Positions 5,375 through 11,043 of a stretch of DNA of 11,043 nt are shown piece after piece. The position numbers were made by a program, and so were the translations under genes. Source of the DNA: Christensenella sp. UBA1224 (GTDB lineage Bacteria > Bacillota > Clostridia > Christensenellales > Aristaeellaceae); the NCBI GenBank assembly GCA_002309235.1, contig DBXA01000107.1, forward strand, positions 4,072 through 15,114. Direction: 5' to 3'. The notes below the pieces were generated by a model that worked only from the letters and a program-made list of their open reading frames with translations, searched no databases and had not been told where the DNA came from. The stretch's first letter is position 1. Every line of letters begins with the position of its first letter.

Positions 5375-6453
5375 AAATCTCCCTGCAGTTTTCCGTAATC
5401 GACTTCGACAGGCATCCGGTTCTTCGCGGATTCCATGATAGCGAGTATCGCAAGCACGCCATAGGCGGATTCACGGAGGGTCACGGGGAATTCCTCCCCC
5501 GTCAGCAGCCGGTCCACAAAGCAGCGTATGCTTTCAAAGGCAAAGCCCTTGGGCTGCCCGAAGATCTTGTTCTGCACGATCACATCCGGCACGGTGACTT
5601 CATGATCGGTATACTTCTGGATCATATTATGGTTGGAAGCATCCACCGATATCATTCCCTTGTCGCCGAGTATCGTAAATTTGATATCGTTCACGCAGGG
5701 GTTGGCGTTCGGCGTCACCCAGCCGTTTTCCATCTGCGCCACCGCCCCGTTTTCAAATTCGATGGTAGAAAGGTATTCATCCACGGTATCGATGCCCTCC
5801 GGTATGGGATTTCCCGCCTTATCGAGGACCCCCGGCCTGTTCAGGACGCCGGACTTGCTCACGCAGTAAACGCGCTTGGGACGAGAAGCGAACATCCACA
5901 TCAGCGTATCCAGGCTGTGGCTGCCCAGGAACCACATGATAGAGGACCGGGCCGCCCACGGCAGCATATCCGTCGCCACCCAGCGGACGTCGTTCAGCCT
6001 ATAATAGGCGCTGTAAACATCGCCCAGCTCACCGCTGCGCACGGACTCCCATGCGGAATGGATCGGCGGATTCCACCGGTTGTGCAGGTCTACCATGCCG
6101 CGCACACCGTTCTTCTCACACGCGTCGAGGATGCGGAAGACGTCCTCCCGCGTGGTGGCGAGCGGTTTTTCGATGAGGATATGCTTGCCCGCTTCCGCGG
6201 CGGCGACTGCGATATCCGCATGCGCGAAATCCGGTGTCACGATGGCAACGGCATCGCAGCCGCACTCCGCGATCATCTTATTGTAATCATCATACACAAG
6301 GGGAATGCCTTCTTCGCGGGCCACCTTTTCGGCTTTTTCGCGGTTTGTATCGCAAATGGCGACGATATCCGCGAAGGGATGCGCCTTATAGATCCGGGCA
6401 TGGTTCGCCCCCCAGGTACCTGCGCCGACAAGCGCCATTTTGACTGTCTGCAT
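5359..6453 (-). CDS. Gfo/Idh/MocA-family NAD(P)-dependent oxidoreductase
   Basis: A 364-residue cytoplasmic oxidoreductase of the Gfo/Idh/MocA family, which oxidises or reduces sugars, inositols and related polyols. The N-terminal Rossmann fold has GAGTWG (10-15) and an acidic residue after strand 2 (ICD, Asp35), suggesting NAD preference. The family signature EKPLA is at 95-99 (Lys96). The C-terminal domain has GSHSLDTLMW (177-186), placing His179 and Asp182 where the family's catalytic His lies. Length is normal. The ATG at 6453 follows AAGGAGG with good spacing. The gene lies 35 bp after the SDR gene, so they are probably one transcript. The last five residues (LPYGR) and the stop lie in the final hairpin unit of the adjacent array, so the C-terminal tail may have been rewritten by that repeat. 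Exact substrate unknown. Confidence 0.92.
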   Translation of the reverse strand: MQTVKMALVGAGTWGANHARIYKAHPFADIVAICDTNREKAEKVAREEGIPLVYDDYNKMIAECGCDAVAIVTPDFAHADIAVAAAEAGKHILIEKPLATTREDVFRILDACEKNGVRGMVDLHNRWNPPIHSAWESVRSGELGDVYSAYYRLNDVRWVATDMLPWAARSSIMWFLGSHSLDTLMWMFASRPKRVYCVSKSGVLNRPGVLDKAGNPIPEGIDTVDEYLSTIEFENGAVAQMENGWVTPNANPCVNDIKFTILGDKGMISVDASNHNMIQKYTDHEVTVPDVIVQNKIFGQPKGFAFESIRCFVDRLLTGEEFPVTLRESAYGVLAILAIMESAKNRMPVEVDYGKLQGDLPYGR

Positions 6454-6488
6454 GCTCTTTCCTCCTTATTTTCGGTCGGGTGCAAAGA

Positions 6489-7265
6489 TCAGAAGATGGT
6501 ATAGCCTCCGTCGGCGACGAGGTTGGAGCCGTTTATATAGCTTGCGGCATCGGAGGCAATGAACACGGCGATATCGCCCATCTGTTCCGGGTTGCCCCAT
6601 ACGCGGGTTGGGATATGATCAAGGGACTTTTCGTAGAAATCACCGTGCTCGGCGATATATGCCTTGTTGATATCCGTGAGGATATAGCCCGGGCAGATCG
6701 AATTGACGCGGATGTTGTACTGCGCCCACTCGCCCGCCATGCAGCGCGTAAGGCCTTCCACCGCCGCCTTGGAGACATCGTACGCGCCGGTGCAGCAGTT
6801 TTTCAGGCACACCTTGCCGCCGAGCGACGCAAGGTTGATGACGCAGCCGGATTTCTGCGCGATCATCATCTTTCCGAAGTGCTTCATGCACAGGAAGGTC
6901 CCGTTCAGGTTGGTGTTCATGGTCGCGTTCCATTCCTCGAGCGTCGTATCCTGGAGCGGTGTGACGCCGCGTCCGAGGGCAGCGTTGTTTACGAGGATAT
7001 CCAGCCGCCCGGTCGTATCCCGGACAAACTGTACGGCATCCATAACGCTGTGTTCATCCGTCACATCGATAAAACGGGCCCAGATCTTACGGCCCGTCTC
7101 CTCATGGATCTCTTCCGCCGCTTTTTCGGCACGCGGTACGTTGCGCGCCATGATGAACACATCCGCCCCCGCAGAAGCAAGGCTGCGGGCGAATTCCTTT
7201 CCGAGGCCCTGACCGGCACCCGTTACCAGCGCGATCTTTCCGGTGAGGTCAAACTGTTTTTTCAT
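6489..7265 (-). CDS. SDR-family NAD(P)-dependent dehydrogenase/reductase
   Basis: A 258-residue classical short-chain dehydrogenase/reductase. Cofactor motif TGAGQGLG is at 15-22, followed by ARN at 40-42 (Arg41 would favour NADP), DV at 67-68 and NNAA at 93-96. The catalytic set is Asn119, Ser147 (NLAS), Tyr162 and Lys166 (YDVSK). The C-terminus has the usual PG (192-193) and NLVADGGYTIF. The opening MKKQFDLTGK resembles gluconate 5-dehydrogenase-like enzymes, but many sugar and polyol dehydrogenases share it, so no symbol is given. I prefer the ATG at 7265; an in-frame ATG at 7277 adds four residues but has its AAAAAGG directly against it. It is first in an operon with the Gfo/Idh/MocA gene; together they could interconvert a sugar or cyclitol through a keto intermediate, which is inference. 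Confidence 0.93.
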   Translation of the reverse strand: MKKQFDLTGKIALVTGAGQGLGKEFARSLASAGADVFIMARNVPRAEKAAEEIHEETGRKIWARFIDVTDEHSVMDAVQFVRDTTGRLDILVNNAALGRGVTPLQDTTLEEWNATMNTNLNGTFLCMKHFGKMMIAQKSGCVINLASLGGKVCLKNCCTGAYDVSKAAVEGLTRCMAGEWAQYNIRVNSICPGYILTDINKAYIAEHGDFYEKSLDHIPTRVWGNPEQMGDIAVFIASDAASYINGSNLVADGGYTIF

Positions 7266-7313
7266 GATCGTTTCCATCCTTTTTCTCTATCTTAGGGTCA
7301 TTCCGACGATCGT

Positions 7314-7343
7314 ATGTTACACTATAACCAAACGCAAAGTCAA
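7314..7343 (-). promoter_or_regulatory. Predicted promoter of the SDR-oxidoreductase operon
   Basis: On the minus strand, TTGACT (7343-7338) and TAACAT (7319-7314) have an 18-base spacer. The -35 is good (5 of 6) and the -10 weak (4 of 6). Two small palindromes flank it: AAGCC-GA-GGCTT (7342-7353) touches the -35, and ACGATCGT (7306-7313) lies near the expected start site. Either could be an operator, but both are short. The rest of the 7278-7426 region shows only a T-run at 7365-7371. Confidence 0.45.
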
Positions 7344-7396
7344 GCCGAGGCTTACGGCATATGCTTTTTTTCGCACTATCCAGAAACGGATCCTTG

Positions 7397-7405
7397 TGAT
7401 ATACT
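7397..7405 (+). promoter_or_regulatory. Predicted extended -10 promoter of the TPR-DUF4037-nrdG operon
   Basis: TGATATACT is an extended -10 (TG-N-TATACT) with no good -35 at 17 bases (TATCCA). Transcription should begin near 7412, very close to the first possible ATG at 7427. It is divergent from the SDR operon promoter. Confidence 0.4.
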
Positions 7406-7426
7406 TCTTTACGGCAGGGACACCCA

Positions 7427-8287
7427 ATGCCCCATATAAAAACAGGCGGATGTACGAGGGATATGAACGAGATCAGCGATTTTTACACAGAAAACGCGCC
7501 TTTTCCGCATGCCGCATCCCCGATCCCGTTAAAGCGCATACTGGAACGGCTCGACGTGCTGACGGCAAAAAAAGACTATGCGCAGGCAGCCCACTTTCTG
7601 GAATACTGGAGGAGTGAAGCGCGTCTTGCAGGCGATGGGCGGGGCGAGTTCACCATCCTCAACGAAGAAATGGGCGTTTACCGCAAGGCGGAAAACAGGG
7701 AAAAAGCGATGGAATGCGCCGGGCAAACCCTCGCGCTCATCGCAGACATCGGAAACGAAGGAACGATCAGCGCGGGAACGGCCTATGTGAACGCGGGGAC
7801 CGTCTATGAGTTCTGCGGGGAAACGCGCAAGGCGCTCGACTGCTTCCGCAAAGCGCAGGAGATCTATGAAAGGGAGCTGTCCGCGCATGACAAGCGCTTG
7901 GCAAGCCTTTACAACAATATGGCGCTGTCGCTCACGGCAGCGGGTGAATACGAGAGAGCGTTTGCATACTACAAGCTCGCGCTGGAAGGCATGGAAGAGC
8001 AGCGGTACGGAGAGCTCGAGCGGGCCATCACATACCTGAACATGGCAAACGCCGCGGAGGCCGCCGAAGGGCCGGAAGAGGCCGAAGAGGAGATCAGCGA
8101 GTACCTTGGCAGGGCGGAAGCGCTGCTCATGGAGAAAACGCTCCCGAAAAACGGCTATTATGCGTTCGTCTGCGAGAAGTGCCTGCCGACATTCTCCTAT
8201 TACGGCTGGTTTCAGACGGCGCAGGACCTGAAGAGCGCCGCCGAAAGCATTTACGATAAGATGATCGATGAGGGTGAAACGGTATGA
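7427..8287 (+). CDS. Tetratricopeptide-repeat protein
   Basis: A 286-residue all-helical protein built of TPR-like helical pairs. The clearest repeats are at 116-150 (AYVNAGTVYEFCGETRKALD onward) and 158-190 (LASLYNNMALSLTAAGEYER onward), with a weaker one around 198-235 rich in Glu and Ala. Residues 40-105 probably form one or two further pairs. TPR domains bind other proteins. No signal peptide or membrane segment is visible. The start is uncertain: the ATG at 7427 has AGGGA six bases upstream, while the ATG at 7463 (MNEISDFY) looks more like a natural N-terminus but has GAGGG only 2 nt away. The stop overlaps the DUF4037 start (ATGA, 8284-8287), so the two are probably made together and may interact. 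Function is unknown. Confidence 0.83.
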   Translation: MPHIKTGGCTRDMNEISDFYTENAPFPHAASPIPLKRILERLDVLTAKKDYAQAAHFLEYWRSEARLAGDGRGEFTILNEEMGVYRKAENREKAMECAGQTLALIADIGNEGTISAGTAYVNAGTVYEFCGETRKALDCFRKAQEIYERELSAHDKRLASLYNNMALSLTAAGEYERAFAYYKLALEGMEEQRYGELERAITYLNMANAAEAAEGPEEAEEEISEYLGRAEALLMEKTLPKNGYYAFVCEKCLPTFSYYGWFQTAQDLKSAAESIYDKMIDEGETV

Positions 8288-9225
8288 ACGGGATGGAATT
8301 GGCCCGAGTGTATTACGAACAGTACGGAAAGCCCATGATACGGGAAGGATTTCCGGAATGGGAAGGGTTTCTGGCGGTCGGGCTCGCGGGAAGCGGCTCC
8401 GAATGCCTGGGCTATGACGATGCCATATCCGAGGACCACGATTTCGGCCCCGGGTTCTGCATATGGCTGCCGGGAGAGGATATCGTGGACCGCAGGACCG
8501 CTTTCCGGCTGGAGAGGGCTTACGCGGCCCTGCCGGACGGATTCGAAGGCTATAAGCGCCAGTCTGTCGCGCCTGTCGGGGGCGCCAGGAAAGGCGTCAT
8601 CCGCATGGCCGATTTCTTCCGGGAAAAGACGGGCTCCGATACCGGTGATCTGACAGACGGGCAATGGCTGTCGGTCCCCGTCCAGTCACTAGGCGAAGCC
8701 GTCAACGGGGAGGTATTCTCAGACCCTTCAGGCGTCTTTACCGGGATACGGGAAAAGCTGCGCGAGATGCCGCTGGATATCCGGCGAAAGAGGATCGCCG
8801 GTCACCTTTTGAAAATGGCGCAGAGCGGGCAGTACAATTACCAGCGCTGTCTCGACCACGGCGAGGAGGGAGCGGCGCAGCTGGCGGCATATGAATTCGT
8901 GCGAAGCGCCATCTCCGTTATCTTCCTGCTGAACGGCCGTTACGAGCCGTTCTACAAATGGGCTTTCCGCGCCATGAGAGAGCTTTCGCTGCTGCCTGAG
9001 CTCGAGCCGCTTCTCACAGGCATCATCTCCAGGCCGAACGACCCGGAAACGAGCTTTGAAAAATATACCATGATCGAAGAGGCGGCGGCCGCCGTCATCG
9101 GCGTTCTAATCGATAAAGGGCTTACCAAAGCAGTGTGCGGGGATCTGGAAAAGCACGCCTATTCGGTCAATGACCTTATCACGGATGGGACGATACGCAA
9201 CATGCACATACTGAGCGCCGTCTGA
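8284..9225 (+). CDS. DUF4037 protein with nucleotidyltransferase fold
   Basis: A 313-residue protein that I recognise as DUF4037-like. The N-terminal part carries a pol-beta-type nucleotidyltransferase signature: the glycine/serine loop GSGSE (36-40), then after about ten residues the acidic pair in SEDHDFG (Asp51, Asp53) that would hold metal ions. The C-terminal half is helical, with FLLNGRYEPFYKWAF (214-228), a pattern seen in the helical domain of such transferases. This suggests transfer of a nucleotide to a small molecule, RNA or protein, but no substrate is known to me. Length is complete and there is no membrane segment. The start has GAGGGTG upstream and overlaps the TPR stop. nrdG follows after 21 bp, so the gene sits in an operon with ribonucleotide reductase activation. 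Confidence 0.85.
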   Translation: MNGMELARVYYEQYGKPMIREGFPEWEGFLAVGLAGSGSECLGYDDAISEDHDFGPGFCIWLPGEDIVDRRTAFRLERAYAALPDGFEGYKRQSVAPVGGARKGVIRMADFFREKTGSDTGDLTDGQWLSVPVQSLGEAVNGEVFSDPSGVFTGIREKLREMPLDIRRKRIAGHLLKMAQSGQYNYQRCLDHGEEGAAQLAAYEFVRSAISVIFLLNGRYEPFYKWAFRAMRELSLLPELEPLLTGIISRPNDPETSFEKYTMIEEAAAAVIGVLIDKGLTKAVCGDLEKHAYSVNDLITDGTIRNMHILSAV

Positions 9226-9246
9226 ACGCGCGAAAAGGAGCAAGAT

Positions 9247-9936
9247 ATGAAGATACACGGATTGCAGAAGCTCACGCTGCTGGATTTCCCGGGGTATACC
9301 GCCTGCACCGTTTTCCTGGCGGGCTGCGACTGGCGCTGCCCTTTCTGTCACAATTCCGACCTGCTGGACGGGTCCGCCGAAGCGGTGATGGACGATGAGG
9401 AGCTCTTAAGCTTCCTTGAGAAAAGAAAAGGCCTGCTGGACGGCGTCGCCTTTACGGGCGGCGAGCCGCTGCTCCGAAAGGAGCTTCCGGAGCTTATGGA
9501 AAAGGTCCGTTCCCTCGGCTACAGGACGAAGCTCGATACCAACGGCTGTCATCCGAAGGAGCTTAAGCAGATACTGCGCCGGGGGCTTGCGGATTACGTC
9601 GCCATGGATATCAAGAACGATCCGGCGAGATATCCCGTCACAGCAGGGGTCGACACGGTGGATATGGATAAGATAAACGAAAGCATATCCCTCCTGATGC
9701 ACGACGCGCCGGACTACGAATTCCGCACGACCGTGGTCGCCCAGCTGCACGATGAGGATTCGTTCCGGCAGATAGGGCCCTGGCTGCAGGGAGCGAAGCG
9801 CTATTTCCTGCAGGCCTTTGCCGACAGAGATTCCGTCGTATTTTCGGGTTTTTCGGCCCCTTCCAGGGAGACCATGGAGCGATACGCCGGCATCCTGCGG
9901 CCTTTTATCCCCGCCGCAGCCCTGCGGGGCGTTTGA
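9247..9936 (+). CDS. nrdG: Anaerobic ribonucleoside-triphosphate reductase activating protein (radical SAM)
   Basis: NrdG uses a [4Fe-4S] cluster and S-adenosylmethionine to generate the glycyl radical on NrdD. The 229-residue protein opens with GLQKLTLLDFPGYTACTVFL (5-24), typical of the NrdG-like radical SAM subgroup. The cluster motif is CDWRCPFC (27-34: Cys27, Cys31, Cys34, CX3CX2C). FTGGEPLL (69-76) is the SAM-binding GGE motif, and LDTNGCHP (95-102) and VAMDIKN (118-124) continue the partial TIM barrel. The ATG follows AAAAGGAG with 7-nt spacing. It is transcribed with the TPR and DUF4037 genes, and its target nrdD begins about 200 bp downstream under a separate promoter. Identity as the NrdD activase rests on both the motif set and this neighbour. 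Confidence 0.93.
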   Translation: MKIHGLQKLTLLDFPGYTACTVFLAGCDWRCPFCHNSDLLDGSAEAVMDDEELLSFLEKRKGLLDGVAFTGGEPLLRKELPELMEKVRSLGYRTKLDTNGCHPKELKQILRRGLADYVAMDIKNDPARYPVTAGVDTVDMDKINESISLLMHDAPDYEFRTTVVAQLHDEDSFRQIGPWLQGAKRYFLQAFADRDSVVFSGFSAPSRETMERYAGILRPFIPAAALRGV

Positions 9937-9954
9937 ACGAAGGGTGCGCCTTTC

Positions 9955-10002
9955 AAACTATATCTTGTGTTTCAGATATTAAATTTACCCAAGATATTGA
10001 CA
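9955..10002 (+). promoter_or_regulatory. Tandem NrdR-box-like sites upstream of nrdD
   Basis: Site 1, AAACTATATCTTGTGT (9955-9970), matches the NrdR box as I remember it (ACACWATATATWGTGT) at 14 of 16 positions. Site 2, ACCCAAGATATTGACA (9987-10002), matches at about 11 of 16, including nearly all of the central core. The starts are 32 bp apart, three helical turns, the spacing described for paired NrdR boxes. Site 2 contains the -35 hexamer, so binding would repress. NrdR is the ATP/dATP-sensing repressor of ribonucleotide reductase genes; its gene is not in this window. Confidence 0.7.
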
Positions 10003-10025
10003 TACCCGGTATAGAATGGTATCAT
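9997..10025 (+). promoter_or_regulatory. Sigma-A promoter of nrdD
   Basis: TTGACA (9997-10002), a 17-base spacer and TATCAT (10020-10025) make a near-consensus promoter. Transcription should start near 10032, giving a leader of about 107 nt. The leader begins with a GNRA-capped stem, ACGC-gaaa-GCGT (10035-10046), and a GC-rich segment around 10065-10080. I cannot match it to a known riboswitch. The nrdD ribosome site AAGGAGG is at 10122-10128. Confidence 0.8.
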
Positions 10026-10138
10026 TTATCCTGCACGCGAAAGCGTCATGATGCACTCAGGCTGCCCGGCGGACCGCGGGATCAAGCGTTTTCGGCGGGA
10101 GATACATAACAAGCAGGATATAAGGAGGACCGGGACAA

Positions 10139-11043
10139 ATGTATCAGGTGATCAAAAGAGACGGCGCAATTACAGATTTCGATATCCGCAAGATCAGCGC
10201 GGCGATACAGAAGGCGTTTGACGCTCTGGGAAAGAAGAGCCATCCTTCCGTGATCGATATGCTCTCCCTGCGCGTCGCATCGGATTTTGAGCCCAAGATC
10301 AAGGACGACAAGATCTCCGTCGAGGATATACAGGACAGCGCGGAAAAGGTGCTTTCCGAAAGCGGCTACGCCGATGTCGCAAAGGCATATATCCTCTATC
10401 GCAAGCAGCGCGAAAAGGTGCGCAACGTCGGTTCCGCCCTCCTCAACTACAAGGAGCTGGTGGACGACTATCTCAAGATCAACGACTGGCGCGTAAAGGA
10501 GAACAGCACCGTCACCTACAGCGTAGGCGGCCTGATCCTTTCCAACTCCGGCGCGATCACCGCCAACTACTGGCTCAGCGAGATCTACGACCAGGAGATC
10601 GCCGAGGCCCATCGCAGCGCCGCCATCCACCTGCACGATCTGAGCATGCTGACGGGCTACTGCGCCGGCTGGTCACTCAAGCAATTGATACAGGAAGGCC
10701 TGGGAGGCGTTCCGGGCAAGATCTCCTCCAGCCCCGCGAGCCATCTGAGCACGCTGTGCAACCAGATGGTGAATTTCCTGGGCATCATGCAGAACGAATG
10801 GGCCGGAGCCCAGGCATTCTCTTCCTTCGATACATATCTCGCTCCCTTCGTAAAGGTGGATGACCTTTCCCAGAAGGAAGTCAAGCAGTGCGTGCAGTCC
10901 TTTGTCTACGGCGTGAACACGCCCTCCCGCTGGGGCACGCAGGCGCCCTTCTCCAATATCACGCTGGACTGGGTCGTTCCCAAGGACCTGGCTCCCCTTC
11001 CGGCCATCGTAGGCGGAAAAGAGATGGACTTCACCTATGGCGA
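10139..11043 (+). CDS. nrdD: Anaerobic (class III) ribonucleoside-triphosphate reductase, N-terminal part
   Basis: NrdD reduces ribonucleoside triphosphates to deoxyribonucleotides without oxygen, using a glycyl radical placed by NrdG. The first 301 residues are present; the reading frame is open to the window edge, so the C-terminal glycyl-radical loop and zinc-site cysteines are not visible. Residues 3-95 are an ATP-cone (VIKRDGAITDFDIRKISAAI onward, ending near AKAYILYRKQRE), the allosteric site that senses ATP and dATP. The catalytic domain begins near 120 with NSTVTYSVGGLILSNSG (122-138) and contains IHLHDLSMLTGYCAGWSL (163-180, conserved Cys175) and APFSNITLD (269-277). The ATG follows AAGGAGG at a spacing of 10 nt. 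The gene has its own promoter overlapped by NrdR-like boxes and lies just downstream of its activase gene. Confidence 0.96.
   Translation, partial: MYQVIKRDGAITDFDIRKISAAIQKAFDALGKKSHPSVIDMLSLRVASDFEPKIKDDKISVEDIQDSAEKVLSESGYADVAKAYILYRKQREKVRNVGSALLNYKELVDDYLKINDWRVKENSTVTYSVGGLILSNSGAITANYWLSEIYDQEIAEAHRSAAIHLHDLSMLTGYCAGWSLKQLIQEGLGGVPGKISSSPASHLSTLCNQMVNFLGIMQNEWAGAQAFSSFDTYLAPFVKVDDLSQKEVKQCVQSFVYGVNTPSRWGTQAPFSNITLDWVVPKDLAPLPAIVGGKEMDFTYG

Noticed and set aside
7342..7371. Terminator in the divergent region (AAGCC-GA-GGCTT, then a T7 run)
   Set aside because: The loop is too tight, the T-run is 11 bases away, and no plus-strand gene precedes it.
9909..9929. Intrinsic terminator over the nrdG stop (CCCCGC/GCGGGG stem)
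   Set aside because: The stem lies inside the coding region and is followed by cgtttgaacg rather than a T-run. It is probably GC-rich coding sequence.

Overview
The window reads as chromosomal DNA of an anaerobic Gram-positive bacterium, most likely a GC-rich member of the class Clostridia (Bacillota). The clues are an oxygen-sensitive class III ribonucleotide reductase with its radical-SAM activase, strong AAGGAGG-type ribosome binding sites, near-consensus sigma-A promoters (TTGACA-N17-TATAAT), a PadR plus HAAS/DUF4097 gene pair, and a short glutamate 5-kinase without a PUA domain. No phage, transposase, rRNA or tRNA is visible. The genus cannot be told from the sequence.

Layout. (1) 1-170 is non-coding, with two copies of a 27-bp element centred on a perfect 16-bp palindrome. 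(2) 171-3396, minus strand: promoter, leader hairpin, proB, proA and an SGNH/GDSL hydrolase, packed as one operon for the first two steps of proline synthesis plus an unexplained esterase-like gene. (3) 3426-4903, minus strand: a consensus promoter with an overlapping dyad, a PadR-family repressor, and a HAAS-DUF4097 protein translationally coupled to it. (4) About 4911-5374: a roughly 460-bp array of small hairpins joined by ATATCGCG/CGCGATAT linkers. The array reverses orientation at a large 28-bp-arm dyad near 5149, and its last unit runs into the 3' end of the next gene. (5) 5359-7343, minus strand: a two-gene operon of an SDR dehydrogenase and a Gfo/Idh/MocA oxidoreductase, probably for sugar or polyol oxidation/reduction. 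(6) 7397-9936, plus strand: an operon of a TPR protein, a DUF4037 nucleotidyltransferase-fold protein and NrdG. (7) 9937-11043, plus strand: a tandem pair of NrdR-box-like sites overlapping a strong promoter, a leader of about 107 nt, and the start of nrdD, cut by the window edge.

The SDR operon and the TPR operon are divergent and share the 7278-7426 control region. NrdG activates NrdD by making its glycyl radical, so regions 6 and 7 form one functional unit although nrdD has its own promoter. The most unusual item is the hairpin array: stem changes are paired, loop-length changes break any reading frame, and its layout is bipartite with an inverted centre. That points to a structured DNA/RNA repeat rather than protein coding.
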